Source of the DNA: Enterobacter sp. RIT418
GTDB lineage: Bacteria > Pseudomonadota > Gammaproteobacteria > Enterobacterales > Enterobacteriaceae
DNA length: 64,000 nucleotides
Assembly (NCBI RefSeq): GCF_003057745.1
Contig: NZ_QBJD02000011.1
Location: forward strand, 1 to 64,000
Direction: 5' to 3'
Shown here piece after piece: positions 49,883 through 61,856 of this stretch; position 1 is the stretch's first letter; each line of letters opens with the position of its first letter. A program made the position numbers and the translations under genes. A model generated the notes under the pieces. It searched no databases. It saw nothing but the letters and a program-made list of their open reading frames with translations, and was not told where the DNA came from.

Positions 49883-49903
49883 ATGCCCGGTAAAACCGGG
49901 CAT
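49883..49903 (+). terminator. First hairpin downstream of mrcA
   Basis: ATGCCCGGT-AAA-ACCGGGCAT is a perfect 9-bp stem with a 3-nt loop, 8 bp after the mrcA stop. It has no U-run of its own; a second hairpin with a T-run follows. Confidence 0.7.
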
Positions 49904-49911
49904 GAACGTAG

Positions 49912-49947
49912 GCCGGGTCAGGCGAAGCCGCCACCCGGCTTTTTTTT
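49912..49947 (+). terminator. REP-derived terminator downstream of mrcA
   Basis: The arms GCCGGGT and ACCCGGC (REP-type, with CAGGCGAAGCCGCC between) run directly into eight T. It looks like a REP unit used as a rho-independent terminator. It ends 3 bp before the opposing nudE stop. Confidence 0.82.
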
Positions 49948-49950
49948 GCG

Positions 49951-50511
49951 CTACAGCCGGCCCTGCGCCTTCAGCCACTCCCGCACCAGGAACAACGCGC
50001 TCACGTTGCGGGCTTCAGTAAAGTCCGGGTCTTCAAGCAGATCCATCAGGTGCGCCAGCGGCCAGCGAACCTGCGGCAGCGGTTCCGGCTCATCCCCTTC
50101 CAGCTTTTCTGGGTAGAGATCTTCGGCCACCACGATATTCATTTTGCTGGAAAAGTAGGAAGGCGCCATGCTCAGCTTTTTCAGGAACGACAGTTCATTC
50201 GCACCAAAACCCACCTCTTCTTTAAGCTCGCGATTTGCCGCTTCAAACACGGTTTCGCCCGGGTCAATGAGGCCTTTTGAGAAGCCAAGCTCGTACGATT
50301 CTGTGCCTACGGCATATTCGCGGATCAGGATCAGATGATCGTCGACAATGGGAACGATCATCACCGCCTCGCGCGCGGAAGGTCGCATACGTTCATAAAC
50401 GCGACGCACGCCGTTGCTGAACTCGAGATCCACGCTCTCGACATTAAACAGGCGAGATTTCGCAACCGTTTCAACATTCAGGATCGTGGGCTTTTGTAAT
50501 GGTTTACTCAT
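49951..50511 (-). CDS. nudE: ADP compounds hydrolase NudE
   Basis: NudE (186 residues) is a Nudix hydrolase acting on ADP-ribose, Ap3A and NADH. The Nudix box GLIDPGETVFEAANRELKEE followed by VGFG is complete, with the REL/KEE metal-binding glutamates. The ATG at 50511 begins MSKPLQKPTILNVE. It is divergent from igaA across 325 bp. Confidence 0.96.
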   Translation of the reverse strand: MSKPLQKPTILNVETVAKSRLFNVESVDLEFSNGVRRVYERMRPSAREAVMIVPIVDDHLILIREYAVGTESYELGFSKGLIDPGETVFEAANRELKEEVGFGANELSFLKKLSMAPSYFSSKMNIVVAEDLYPEKLEGDEPEPLPQVRWPLAHLMDLLEDPDFTEARNVSALFLVREWLKAQGRL

Positions 50512-50836
50512 CTTGAAGGGTCTTTGCTGTGTGCACTGGGTTTATTGTGCGATAGGCCGCACGGTTTGGGCAATGTCAATTGCTCTGTATTTACATTTTT
50601 GCAACGTAACAAGATTCAGTTCTCAATTCAAAACAAATGTCAAGAGGTTGAAAAGTTTCCAGGAATTTGCTGATATCGCGCCAGTAAACGCTTTGCTATC
50701 ATCGTCGATCACTGGGATGCGCTTCAAAATGCTCAAGTTCGACTCCATACTTGCCGATAGCCAACCACAGATTCTCATTCAATGTTCAGGGTGCGACTGA
50801 CTACACCTGTAAGAAGATAAGTAAGATGGGGAAAGC
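50512..50836. other. nudE-igaA divergent gap, no gene seen
   Basis: This is 325 bp without a convincing frame. It is A+T-richer than its neighbours and must hold both promoters. Possible elements such as TTGAAAAG with TGATAT further on are too weak to assign. No terminator or repeat is seen. Confidence 0.4.
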
Positions 50837-52975
50837 ATGAGCACCATTTTGATTTTTCTCGCGGCTGTGCTGGCTGGCGCAATAATTGCGGGTTGGTTAT
50901 ACAGACGCCGCGTATATCGACAATTTCGGCTGCCCTTCCTGAACGCTTTTGCGGGTGCAACCACGCGCAAGCTCTCGTCTGAAGAGCGCAGCACCGTCGA
51001 ACAGTATCTTGAAACCCTCAACCGTTCTCAGCTTACGCCTGGGCCAACGGGTGCCACGACCGCTCCTATTACGCTTAATCTGAACGCACAAAGCGACACC
51101 GTACTGTGCGTGACGCGCTCAATCACCCGCTACGGCATCACCACCGACGATCCCAATAAATGGCGCTACTATCTTGATTCCGTCGAGGTTCATCTCCCGC
51201 CGTTCTGGGAGCAGTACATCAACGACGAAAACAGCGTTGAGCTGATCCATACCGACTCGCTGCCGCTGGTCATCACCCTGAATGGGCACACCCTGAGCGA
51301 GTACCTTCAGGAAGCCCCGCGCTTCGCCCTGGAGCGCGCCAGCGCAACGCAAGCCTCTATTCGCGGTGAAGAGACGGAGCAGATAGAGCTGCTGAATATT
51401 CGTCAGGAAACGCGCGAAGAGTACTCCCTCAACCGTCCGGACGGCATTCGCGAGGCGGCGTTGATCGTGGCGTCATTCCTGCTCTTTTTCTTCTGCCTGC
51501 TAACACCGGACGTCTTTGTCCCCTGGCTGGCTGGCGGCGGCGTCCTGCTGCTGGCGGCCGGGCTGTGGGGGCTGTTTGCGCATCCGACAAAGACCTCACT
51601 ACGTGAAATTCACTGCCTGCGCGGGACGCCAAAGCGCTGGGGCCTGTTTGGCGAGAACGATCAGGAGCATATCAACAATATCTCCCTCGGAATTATCGAT
51701 CTTATTTATCCGCGCCACTGGCAGCCGTGGATTGCCCAGGATTTAGGGCACAAAACCGATATTGATATCTACCTTGACCGCCACGTCGTGCGCCAGGGAC
51801 GTTACCTTTCTCTGCACGACGAGGTTAAAAACTTCCCGCTGCAGCACTGGCTGCGCAGCACGGTGATTGCGGGCGGCGCGGCGCTGGTCTTTGCAATGCT
51901 GCTGCTGTTCGTTCCGCTGGATATGCCGATTAAATTCACCCTGTCATGGATTAAGGGGGCGCAAACGGTGGAGGCCACCAGCGTCAAACAGCTGAACGAG
52001 GCCGGCGTCAGGGTGGGCGATACGCTGCGCCTGAAGGGTACCGGCATGTGTAATATCCACACGCCAGGCGCCTGGAATACGCGTCAGAACTCGCCGTTTG
52101 CGCCGTTCGACTGCTCGCAAATCATCTGGAACGACGCCGCGCCGCTGCCGCTGCCGGAATCAGACGTGGTCAATAAGGCCAACGCGCTTACCCAAACGGT
52201 CAGCCGCCAGCTCCATCCAAAACCGGATGATGACTCGCGCGTCAGCCCTGCCCTGCGCTCCGCTATTCAGAAATCAGGCATGGTGCTGCTGGATGACTTT
52301 GCCGAAATCGTCCTGAAAACACAGGATTTGTGCTCTGCGCAGGACGAGTGCGTACGCCTGAAAAATGCGCTGGTTAACCTGGGCAACAGCAAAGACTGGG
52401 AAGCGCTGGTGAAGCGCGCCGAAGCGGGCCGCCTTGACGGTGTTAACGTGCTGCTGCGCCCGGTCAGCGCCGAGTCGCTGGATAACCTGGTGGCGACCTC
52501 AACCGCGCCGTTTGTGATGCGCGAAACCACCCGTGCGGCCCAGGCGCTTAACAGCCCGGCGCCGGGCGGGTTTGTGATTGTTAGCGATGAAGGCAGCGAC
52601 CTGGTCGACCAGCCTTATCCCCAGGTTTCGCTGTACGATTATCCTGCGCAAGAGCAGTGGGCCGCGTTCCAGCGCCTTGCGCAGATGCTGATGCAAACGC
52701 CGTTCAGCGCCGAAGGCATCGTCACAGGCATCTATACAGATGCCAACGGTACGCGCCATGTCGATCTCCACCGCATGCCGGACAGCGCAGGCCTGTGGCG
52801 CTACTTCGGCACATCGCTGCTGATGATAGCGATGCTGGCGTGTATTTGCTGGAACGGCTATGCGGCACTACGCCGCTACCAGCGCTCCCGCACTCGCCTG
52901 GCGGAGATCCAGCAGTACTACGAAAATTGCCTCAATCCTAAACTGATCTCCTCTCCGGAAAGCCTGATCGGATAA
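50837..52975 (+). CDS. igaA: IgaA, inner membrane brake of the Rcs phosphorelay
   Basis: IgaA (712 residues; YrfF) holds the Rcs envelope-stress phosphorelay off; in Salmonella and E. coli it is essential unless Rcs is inactive. Membrane segments are near 3-24, 206-250 (two), 340-362 and 655-675. A large cytoplasmic region lies between the first two and a periplasmic part lies between residues about 365 and 650 with four Cys (for example GMCNIHTPG, FDCSQI, DLCSAQDECVRL). The ATG at 50837 follows GGGGAAAGC. Confidence 0.95.
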   Translation: MSTILIFLAAVLAGAIIAGWLYRRRVYRQFRLPFLNAFAGATTRKLSSEERSTVEQYLETLNRSQLTPGPTGATTAPITLNLNAQSDTVLCVTRSITRYGITTDDPNKWRYYLDSVEVHLPPFWEQYINDENSVELIHTDSLPLVITLNGHTLSEYLQEAPRFALERASATQASIRGEETEQIELLNIRQETREEYSLNRPDGIREAALIVASFLLFFFCLLTPDVFVPWLAGGGVLLLAAGLWGLFAHPTKTSLREIHCLRGTPKRWGLFGENDQEHINNISLGIIDLIYPRHWQPWIAQDLGHKTDIDIYLDRHVVRQGRYLSLHDEVKNFPLQHWLRSTVIAGGAALVFAMLLLFVPLDMPIKFTLSWIKGAQTVEATSVKQLNEAGVRVGDTLRLKGTGMCNIHTPGAWNTRQNSPFAPFDCSQIIWNDAAPLPLPESDVVNKANALTQTVSRQLHPKPDDDSRVSPALRSAIQKSGMVLLDDFAEIVLKTQDLCSAQDECVRLKNALVNLGNSKDWEALVKRAEAGRLDGVNVLLRPVSAESLDNLVATSTAPFVMRETTRAAQALNSPAPGGFVIVSDEGSDLVDQPYPQVSLYDYPAQEQWAAFQRLAQMLMQTPFSAEGIVTGIYTDANGTRHVDLHRMPDSAGLWRYFGTSLLMIAMLACICWNGYAALRRYQRSRTRLAEIQQYYENCLNPKLISSPESLIG

Positions 52976-53039
52976 CGTCACGGCGCGACAAGTTATGCTA
53001 CCCTGTCGCGCACGTTTCATCTGGCTGGAGAGTTTCCCT

Positions 53040-53723
53040 ATGCATTTTGATATCGCCTGGCAGGAGGTCGATACCGTCCTGCTGGATATGGACGGCACGC
53101 TGCTCGATCTCGCCTTCGATAACTATTTCTGGCAAAAACTGGTGCCAGAAACCTATGGCGAACGGCAGGGCATCTCCCCGGCAGAAGCGCAGAAATTCAT
53201 TCGTTCGCAATATAGCGCGGTGCAGCATACGCTAAACTGGTACTGTCTCGACTACTGGAGCGAGAAGCTCGGCCTCGATATTTGTGCCATGACCACCGCC
53301 CAGGGGCCGCGCGCCACGCTGCGTGAAGATACGGTTCCGTTCCTGGATGCGCTCAAAGCCAGCGGCAAGCGCCGTATTCTGCTTACTAACGCGCATCCGC
53401 ATAACCTGGCGGTGAAGCTGGAACATACCGGACTTGCTTCACACCTTGATTTATTACTTTCCACCCACACATTTGGTTATCCGAAAGAAGATCAGCGATT
53501 GTGGCACGCGGTGGCGGAAGAGACCGGCCTGCAGCCGGAGCGCACGCTGTTTATTGATGACAGCGAGCCGATTCTGGATTCCGCAGCCCAGTTTGGTATT
53601 CGCTATTGCTTAGGCGTGACCAATCCTGATTCTGGCCTGGCTGAAAAAAGCTATTCGCGTCATCCGGGGCTGAACGACTATCGCCGGATGATCCCCTCAC
53701 TCACCGTGAAGGAGACGCCATGA
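53040..53723 (+). CDS. yrfG: GMP/IMP nucleotidase YrfG (HAD family)
   Basis: YrfG (227 residues) is a HAD phosphatase with motif I LLDMDGTLLDLAF, motif II LLTNAHPHNL, a conserved Lys in YPKEDQRL and motif IV FIDDSEPIL. E. coli YrfG acts on purine nucleotides (GMP/IMP). The start is ATG 53040 (MHFDIAWQEVD); upstream in-frame codons are not family-like. It lies 64 bp after igaA and overlaps hslR by 4 bp. Confidence 0.92.
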   Translation: MHFDIAWQEVDTVLLDMDGTLLDLAFDNYFWQKLVPETYGERQGISPAEAQKFIRSQYSAVQHTLNWYCLDYWSEKLGLDICAMTTAQGPRATLREDTVPFLDALKASGKRRILLTNAHPHNLAVKLEHTGLASHLDLLLSTHTFGYPKEDQRLWHAVAEETGLQPERTLFIDDSEPILDSAAQFGIRYCLGVTNPDSGLAEKSYSRHPGLNDYRRMIPSLTVKETP

Positions 53724-54121
53724 AGGAAAAACCCGCAGATGGGGTAAGACTGGATAAATGGCTGTGGGCCGCCCGTTTTTATAAAACGCGCGCCCTCGCC
53801 CGCGAGATGGTTGACGGCGGGAAAGTGCATTATAACGGCCAGCGCAGCAAACCGAGCAAGCTGGTTGAACTGAATGCCACCCTGACGCTTCGCCAGGGTA
53901 ACGATGAAAAAACGGTGGTGGTGAAAGCCATCACCGAGCAGCGTCGCCCCGCAACCGAAGCCGTTTTGCTTTATGAAGAGACGGCAGAAAGCATTGAAAA
54001 GCGCGAGAAAACCGCGCTGGCGCGCAAAATGAACGCGCTGACGATGCCACACCCGGACCGGCGACCGGATAAGAAAGAGCGCCGCGATCTGATGAAATTT
54101 AAACACGGTGAGACCGAGTAA
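53720..54121 (+). CDS. hslR: Ribosome-associated heat shock protein Hsp15
   Basis: Hsp15 (133 residues) binds 50S subunits that carry stalled peptidyl-tRNA and helps their recycling. The N-terminal S4 RNA-binding fold is VRLDKWLWAARFYKTRALAREMVDGGKVHYNGQ (two segments) and the C-terminus is a highly basic helix (RRPDKKERRDLMKFKHGETE). ATGA coupling to yrfG, then hslO 24 bp later; in E. coli yrfG-hslR-hslO is heat inducible. Confidence 0.96.
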   Translation: MKEKPADGVRLDKWLWAARFYKTRALAREMVDGGKVHYNGQRSKPSKLVELNATLTLRQGNDEKTVVVKAITEQRRPATEAVLLYEETAESIEKREKTALARKMNALTMPHPDRRPDKKERRDLMKFKHGETE

Positions 54122-54145
54122 CCCTCACCTGCACGAGAGACTATT

Positions 54146-55024
54146 ATGGCCCAACACGACCAATTACACCGCTATCTGTTTGAACAATTTGCCGTTCGCG
54201 GCGAGCTGGTCACCGTTTCAGAAACCTGGAAACAGATTCTGGAAAACCACAATTACCCGCTGCCGGTCAAAAACCTGTTGGGCGAACTGCTGGTTGCCAC
54301 CAGCCTGCTGACCGCCACGCTGAAGTTTGCCGGGGATATTACCGTGCAGCTTCAAGGCGATGGCCCGATGACGCTGGCGGTGATTAATGGTAACAACCAG
54401 CAGCAGATGCGCGGCGTCGCTCGCGTTCAGGGCGACGTGCCTGAAAATGCGGACCTGAAAACCCTGGTTGGTAACGGCTATCTGGTCATCACCATTTCGC
54501 CGGAAGAAGGCGAGCGCTATCAGGGCGTTGTCGGCCTGGAAGGCGATACCCTGGCGGCCTGCCTGGAAGATTACTTCATGCGCTCTGAACAGCTGCCAAC
54601 CCGCCTGTTCATCCGCACCGGTGAAGTGGACGGCCAGCCCGCTGCGGGCGGCATGCTGCTGCAGGTTCTGCCAGCCCAGGACGCGCAGACCAACGACTTC
54701 GAGCACCTGGCGACGCTGACAGAAACCATCAAAGCGGAAGAGCTGTTCACCCTGTCGGCCACCGACGTGCTGTGGCGTCTGTATCACGAAGAAGAAGTGA
54801 CGGTTTACGATCCGCAGAACGTTGAGTTCAAGTGCACCTGCTCCCGCGAGCGCTGCGCCGGTGCCCTGAAAACGCTGCCGGACGAAGAGATCGACAGCAT
54901 CATGGCGGAAGACGGTGAAATCGACATGCACTGCGACTATTGCGGCACGCACTACGTGTTCAATTCGATGGACATCGCTGAGATCCGCAATAACGCCTCT
55001 CCGGCGGATCCGCAGGTTCACTAA
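54146..55024 (+). CDS. hslO: Redox-regulated chaperone Hsp33
   Basis: Hsp33 (292 residues) is a holdase activated by oxidation and heat. The C-terminal zinc redox switch is C-x-C at 230/232 (KCTCSRERC) and C-x2-C at 263/266 (HCDYCGTHY), which release zinc and form disulfides on oxidation. The N-terminal substrate domain begins [20 protein letters not shown]. The final residues ASPADPQVH are variable in the family. Confidence 0.97.
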   Translation: MAQHDQLHRYLFEQFAVRGELVTVSETWKQILENHNYPLPVKNLLGELLVATSLLTATLKFAGDITVQLQGDGPMTLAVINGNNQQQMRGVARVQGDVPENADLKTLVGNGYLVITISPEEGERYQGVVGLEGDTLAACLEDYFMRSEQLPTRLFIRTGEVDGQPAAGGMLLQVLPAQDAQTNDFEHLATLTETIKAEELFTLSATDVLWRLYHEEEVTVYDPQNVEFKCTCSRERCAGALKTLPDEEIDSIMAEDGEIDMHCDYCGTHYVFNSMDIAEIRNNASPADPQVH

Positions 55025-55038
55025 GCGCTGAGCCCGTT

Positions 55039-55107
55039 GCCCGGCGGCGCTATGCCTGCGCGGGCCTACGGAGCTTGTAGGCCGGGTAAGCGTTAGCGCC
55101 ACCCGGC
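55039..55107. repeat. Pair of inverted REP units (BIME-like)
   Basis: Unit 1 (55039-55069) begins GCCCGGCGGCGC and ends CGGGCCTAC. Unit 2 (55077-55107) begins GTAGGCCGGGT and ends GCGCCACCCGGC, in the opposite orientation. The pair fills the hslO-yhgE convergent gap. Confidence 0.82.
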
Positions 55108-55117
55108 TTAAAAACGG

Positions 55118-56869
55118 CTAGCGCCACTGCGCGTTGCTGTAGCTGTCGTAGCTCATCCCCACTCGCTCCCCAAAAATCTCGATATCTGCCCACGGCTTCA
55201 CGACCGGTTTCACTTTCCCCTGCTTCAGCGCGCGGTCAAATTCATCTCGGGTCAGGCTTTCAGGCATTTTCCAGGCATCTCCGGCAATTCTCCAGCCCGT
55301 GTTGGTTTGCGTAAAGGCCGTAATGGTGTGGGCGCTGAACTGGTACACCACCGCTTCCGGCCTGCCGTCACCGTTGAGATCCATCGCCATGAGCAGGCAG
55401 TTTTTCTGCTCAATGCTGCACGTATCAAACCGATACTGCTCCTTGAGCATGGCCTGCCACAGCGCGTCATCAGGGCGCGGCGTTCCCGGAGCAATCTGAA
55501 TGACCTTCTCCAGCGTCGGAACCGTCGCGGTGCCTCCGGCGTTTCCGGTAAGCAGCCCGTTAAGCTCGCGCAGGCGTTTAGGGCTGGCGGTGAACTGCGG
55601 ATCGTTTTGCAGCGCTTTCATCGCCTCTCGTCCCTCGCGCCCGCTGCTGCTGAGCATATACAGGCTCACCTGATCCGCCGTGATGCGTCCCTCCTGATAG
55701 CGCGCCATATGGCTGTTGACGCTGATGCGCCACGGATCGAGCACGGGAGTATGGATCAACACCAGAAAGGCGAGCGAGAGAAGCCCTGCCGCGGGAACAA
55801 TATACCCCTGAAGCTTCTGCGGTTCACGCCGGGTGAATATTACGCTGGCGCAAAAGCCCGCCGCCCATACCAGCGCCACCGCTGTTATCAGCACGCCATA
55901 GAGCCGCTCGGGCGACCAGCCGTACTGCGAAATGCGCAGCCATAGCGCCCATCCGGCAAGCAGGGGATACACCGGCGCAATCATGACGGCCAGCTGGATT
56001 AGGCCGCGCAGCGGTGCGTAATAGGGCAACGCGCGGCGCTGTGGATGCCAGACGATGGTCACCAGAAAGAGCAGCAGAAGCGCCAGCGTGGTTAACAGGC
56101 CAGCCGCGGATATCCGCGCTGAAATGGTGTCGAAGCCGACAAACGGCAGCGCGGCAATGAAGAGCAAGGCCAGCGCCGCCATCAGGGGCAGCAGCCCGGT
56201 GGCAATCAGCGTGAGCAGGTTTTGTAAGGCGACGATGAGCCGCCCCTGAACCCGCGCAAGCACCGCCGCGCTCGCGGATACCACGCCAAGCGAAACGGCA
56301 ATAAACCAGCCGGTATCGAAGAACAGCCGCTCGAAAAAGGGAATACCAATCAGCTTGAACAGCTCGGCCCACAGGAAAAGCACCAGCCAGAACAGGCCAT
56401 TGGAGACAAAAATCACCATTAGCGTCAGCGCGTTATGCCAGTTCCTGGCGTAAAAATCGCTGTAAAATGACGCTGCCGACGCGGCAGCAAGCCGCCTTTG
56501 CAGCCAGGGCAACATGAACAGCGTCATCAGCATCAGATGGAAGCCGAACAGCAGCACCGCGTCCCGGACGTCCCATTTATCCAGACCCGAAACGCGCCAT
56601 TTCAGCCAGACGCCCATTCCCGCCACGGCGGCACCGATCGCGCCCAGCGCCAGCCACAGCAACGGTTTGCGAAATGTGGTTATGGAAAGCGAGAGCGTGG
56701 CCGTCATCACCACGCTAGCAGGCACGACGCACACCAGCCACAGCGTATCGTACGGCAGGCTCGCGTAGTCGATATACCAGCTAATCAGGTAGCAAATTAA
56801 CCCCTGCGCCGCGCCCGCCAGCACCACGGCGACGCGCGCGGCTGGCGATAACACTTCACTGTTTTCCAT
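55118..56869 (-). CDS. yhgE: YhgE, polytopic inner membrane protein
   Basis: The 583-residue protein has about ten membrane segments in its first 390 residues (for example VVLAGAAQGLICYLISWYID, LTLMVIFVSNGLFWLVLFLW, LIVALQNLLTLIATGLLPLM). A soluble C-terminal domain of about 200 residues follows, including MDLNGDGRPEAVVYQ. Family DUF4153-like/YhgE; function unknown. It begins MENSEVLSPAARVAVV and is divergent from pckA. Confidence 0.9.
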   Translation of the reverse strand: MENSEVLSPAARVAVVLAGAAQGLICYLISWYIDYASLPYDTLWLVCVVPASVVMTATLSLSITTFRKPLLWLALGAIGAAVAGMGVWLKWRVSGLDKWDVRDAVLLFGFHLMLMTLFMLPWLQRRLAAASAASFYSDFYARNWHNALTLMVIFVSNGLFWLVLFLWAELFKLIGIPFFERLFFDTGWFIAVSLGVVSASAAVLARVQGRLIVALQNLLTLIATGLLPLMAALALLFIAALPFVGFDTISARISAAGLLTTLALLLLFLVTIVWHPQRRALPYYAPLRGLIQLAVMIAPVYPLLAGWALWLRISQYGWSPERLYGVLITAVALVWAAGFCASVIFTRREPQKLQGYIVPAAGLLSLAFLVLIHTPVLDPWRISVNSHMARYQEGRITADQVSLYMLSSSGREGREAMKALQNDPQFTASPKRLRELNGLLTGNAGGTATVPTLEKVIQIAPGTPRPDDALWQAMLKEQYRFDTCSIEQKNCLLMAMDLNGDGRPEAVVYQFSAHTITAFTQTNTGWRIAGDAWKMPESLTRDEFDRALKQGKVKPVVKPWADIEIFGERVGMSYDSYSNAQWR

Positions 56870-57245
56870 CTCTCATCCCTTAATTGCGAAAAGCGTATTG
56901 TCTCACCGATGCGGTCGCCCGGCCCCCAGAGCATAATCTGAAAGATTAACGGCAGGAGACGTGAATCGTTTTTAACAGTGTAATCCTTACGTAACTTTCC
57001 AACATGTATGCGATTACATTCACATTCCCACGGATAAATTCACCACCCCTTAACCTTTTAAGAACATTTTCCCCAACCAAAAAGCGATTCCTGCGATAAT
57101 CTGCCCGCCCTGTGACTGGAGTCGCAGCGTTTTCCGTAAGCAAGGGTTTTGTCCAGATACGTAAATCTATGAGCCCCGTCGCGGTTAACAACCACAGAAA
57201 AACCCTACAATTTCAGACAGTACATATTGGCTAAGGAGCAGTGAT
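56870..57245. promoter_or_regulatory. yhgE-pckA divergent control region with CRP-type site
   Basis: In this 376-bp gene-free stretch a CRP-type site TGCGA-TTACAT-TCACA lies at 57009-57024, about 225 bp before pckA, in agreement with cAMP-CRP control of gluconeogenesis. The remainder is A+T-rich with no clear terminator or frame; an ATG-less 81-codon minus frame is not supported. Confidence 0.6.
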
Positions 57246-58865
57246 ATGCGTGTTACTGGTTTAACCCCGCAAGATCTCAAGGCTTATGGTATTCACGACG
57301 TCCAGGAAGTCGTCTACAACCCCGACTACGATACGCTGTATCAGGAAGAGCTTAACCCAGCGCTGGAAGGCTACGAGCGTGGAGTGTTGACGAACCTGGG
57401 GGCTATCGCCGTTGACACCGGTATCTTTACCGGCCGTTCGCCTAAGGATAAATACATCGTCCGAGACGACACCACCCGCGATACGCTGTGGTGGGCCGAT
57501 AAAGGCAAAGGTAAAAACGATAACAAGCCGCTTTCCCCTGAAACCTGGCAGCACCTGAAAGGTCTCGTCACTCACCAACTCTCCGGCAAACGCCTGTTTA
57601 TTGTCGATGCATTCTGCGGCGCTAACGCCGACACCCGCCTTTCCGTTCGCTTTATTACCGAAGTGGCCTGGCAGGCGCATTTCGTGAAGAACATGTTTAT
57701 TCGCCCAACCGACGAAGAGCTCCAGGATTTCACCCCGGATTTCATCGTCATGAACGGCGCGAAATGCACGAACCCGCAGTGGAAAGAGCAGGGTCTAAAC
57801 TCCGAAAACTTTATCGCCTTTAACCTCACCGAGCGCATCCAGCTGATCGGCGGGACCTGGTACGGCGGCGAAATGAAGAAAGGGATGTTCTCGGTGATGA
57901 ACTACCTGCTGCCGCTGCGCGGTATCGCCTCCATGCACTGCTCGGCGAACGTCGGTGAAAAAGGCGACGTGGCGGTATTCTTCGGCCTGTCCGGCACCGG
58001 TAAAACCACCCTCTCCACCGATCCAAAACGCCGCCTGATCGGCGATGACGAGCACGGCTGGGACGACGACGGCGTATTTAACTTTGAAGGCGGCTGCTAC
58101 GCGAAGACCATTCGCCTGTCTGAAGAGGCCGAGCCGGATATCTTCCACGCCATCCGCCGCGATGCGCTGCTGGAGAATGTCACCGTGCGCGCCGACGGCT
58201 CCATCGACTTCGACGACGCCTCGAAAACCGAAAACACCCGCGTCTCTTACCCGATTTACCACATCGACAACATCGTGAAGCCAGTCTCGAAAGCGGGCCA
58301 CGCCACGAAGGTGATTTTCCTGACGGCAGATGCGTTTGGCGTACTGCCGCCGGTTTCTCGCCTGACGGCCAGCCAGACGCAGTACCACTTCCTCTCGGGC
58401 TTTACGGCCAAACTAGCGGGTACCGAGCGCGGCGTAACGGAGCCAACCCCAACCTTCTCCGCCTGCTTCGGCGCGGCGTTCCTGTCGCTGCACCCGACGC
58501 AGTACGCAGAAGTGCTGGTGAAGCGCATGCAGGCTTCCGGGGCGCAGGCGTACCTGGTCAACACCGGCTGGAACGGTACGGGCAAACGTATTTCTATCAA
58601 GGATACGCGCGCCATCATTGACGCCATTCTGGATGGTTCACTGGATAACGCCGAAACCTTCACCCTACCGATGTTCGATCTGGCGATCCCAACCGAACTG
58701 CCGGGCGTGGAGACGCGCATCCTGGATCCGCGCAACACCTACGGCTCCCCGGAGCAGTGGCGTGAGAAAGCGGAATCGCTTGCTAAGCTGTTTATTGAGA
58801 ACTTCGAGAAGTATACCGATACTCCGGCAGGTGAAGCGCTGGTGAGCGCGGGACCGAAGCTGTAG
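57246..58865 (+). CDS. pckA: Phosphoenolpyruvate carboxykinase (ATP)
   Basis: PckA (539 residues) converts oxaloacetate and ATP to PEP and CO2, the first committed step of gluconeogenesis. The kinase-1a P-loop is [16 protein letters not shown] near residue 248. The substrate and metal segments are [25 protein letters not shown] and [20 protein letters not shown]. Length equals E. coli (540) within one residue. The ATG at 57246 follows AAGGAGCAGTGAT. Confidence 0.98.
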   Translation: MRVTGLTPQDLKAYGIHDVQEVVYNPDYDTLYQEELNPALEGYERGVLTNLGAIAVDTGIFTGRSPKDKYIVRDDTTRDTLWWADKGKGKNDNKPLSPETWQHLKGLVTHQLSGKRLFIVDAFCGANADTRLSVRFITEVAWQAHFVKNMFIRPTDEELQDFTPDFIVMNGAKCTNPQWKEQGLNSENFIAFNLTERIQLIGGTWYGGEMKKGMFSVMNYLLPLRGIASMHCSANVGEKGDVAVFFGLSGTGKTTLSTDPKRRLIGDDEHGWDDDGVFNFEGGCYAKTIRLSEEAEPDIFHAIRRDALLENVTVRADGSIDFDDASKTENTRVSYPIYHIDNIVKPVSKAGHATKVIFLTADAFGVLPPVSRLTASQTQYHFLSGFTAKLAGTERGVTEPTPTFSACFGAAFLSLHPTQYAEVLVKRMQASGAQAYLVNTGWNGTGKRISIKDTRAIIDAILDGSLDNAETFTLPMFDLAIPTELPGVETRILDPRNTYGSPEQWREKAESLAKLFIENFEKYTDTPAGEALVSAGPKL

Positions 58866-58902
58866 CCCCTCACCCTAACCCTCTCCCCAAAGGGGAGAGG
58901 GG
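58866..58902. repeat. Dispersed palindromic repeat, copy C
   Basis: CCCTCACCCTAACCCTCTCCCC followed by AAAGGGGAGAGGGG starts right at the pckA stop codon. Its orientation is opposite to copy D. The pckA terminator function probably comes from this hairpin. Confidence 0.8.
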
Positions 58903-58970
58903 ACTGAGCGGTGCGAGCTTTTCCACCTCACTCCTAAGGAATATAGGGCTGCACGGTGCAATCTTTTCAC

Positions 58971-59005
58971 CCTCGCCCCTTTGGGGAGAGGGCCGGGGTG
59001 AGGGG
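58971..59005. repeat. Dispersed palindromic repeat, copy D
   Basis: CCTCGCCCCTTTGGGGAGAGGG followed by CCGGGGTGAGGGG is the inverted mate of copy C, 68 bp away, ending 3 bp before the envZ stop. Together they form a BIME-like arrangement between convergent pckA and envZ. Confidence 0.8.
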
Positions 59006-59008
59006 AAA

Positions 59009-61071
<2,063 letters not shown>

Positions 61072-61296
61072 TGTGTGTACTCCCAAAGGTTCGGATAGTC
61101 TTATAACAGCGTATTCTAAAAAAGTGCACGTGTTCGACCAGCTAATTCTGGTATAAATTCTAGTCGAAATTGTTACAAAGCATATTTAACAGCAGCTTAT
61201 CTGCACATTTCATCACACAAATCATTATTAATCCTGTCTGTATAGCGATGTGGTACGTATTGTGCGCACAGACGGTCATGAGTATTAAGGCAACGT

Positions 61297-61770
61297 ATGA
61301 AAACGCCCCTTATCACCCGCGAAGGGTACGAAAAGCTCAAAAAAGAGATGGATTTCCTGTGGCGCGAAGAGCGCCCTGAAGTCACCAAAAAAGTGACCTG
61401 GGCGGCAAGCCTGGGCGATCGCAGCGAAAACGCCGACTATCAGTACAACAAAAAGCGTCTGCGCGAGATCGACCGGCGGGTGCGCTATCTCACGAAATGC
61501 CTTGAGCGCCTTAAAATCGTCGATTACTCCCCGCAGCAGGAGGGAAAGGTGTTCTTTGGCGCGTGGGTAGAAATTGAAAACGACGACGGCGACATCAAGC
61601 GCTTTCGCATCGTTGGCTATGATGAAATTTTTGGTCGTAAGGATTACATCTCTATCGACTCGCCGATGGCCCGCGCCCTGCTTAAAAAGGAAGTGGGCGA
61701 TTTGGCGGTCGTACAGACGCCTGGCGGTGAAGCCAGCTGGTACGTGAACGAAATCGAGTACGTAAAATAG
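61297..61770 (+). CDS. greB: Transcription elongation factor GreB
   Basis: GreB (157 residues) rescues backtracked RNA polymerase by stimulating transcript cleavage through the secondary channel. The N-terminal coiled coil carries the acidic tip (LGDRSENADYQYNKKRLREID) and the C-terminal FKBP-like domain has GRKDYISIDSPMARALLKKEVGD. It starts MKTPLITREGYEKLKKEM at 61297. It is followed 87 bp later by tex. Confidence 0.97.
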   Translation: MKTPLITREGYEKLKKEMDFLWREERPEVTKKVTWAASLGDRSENADYQYNKKRLREIDRRVRYLTKCLERLKIVDYSPQQEGKVFFGAWVEIENDDGDIKRFRIVGYDEIFGRKDYISIDSPMARALLKKEVGDLAVVQTPGGEASWYVNEIEYVK

Positions 61771-61788
61771 TCTGAGAGCACCCTCCGT

Positions 61789-61812
61789 GGCTGGCATTTT
61801 GCCGTGCCAGCC
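61789..61812 (+). other. Stem-loop between greB and tex
   Basis: The arms GGCTGGCA and TGCCAGCC pair over 8 bp around an 8-nt loop, 18 bp after the greB stop. There is no U-run, so read-through into tex is likely. Confidence 0.6.
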
Positions 61813-61856
61813 CGTATAACTATCCCCTGATTTTTGACCCAACAGATGATAAAGCC

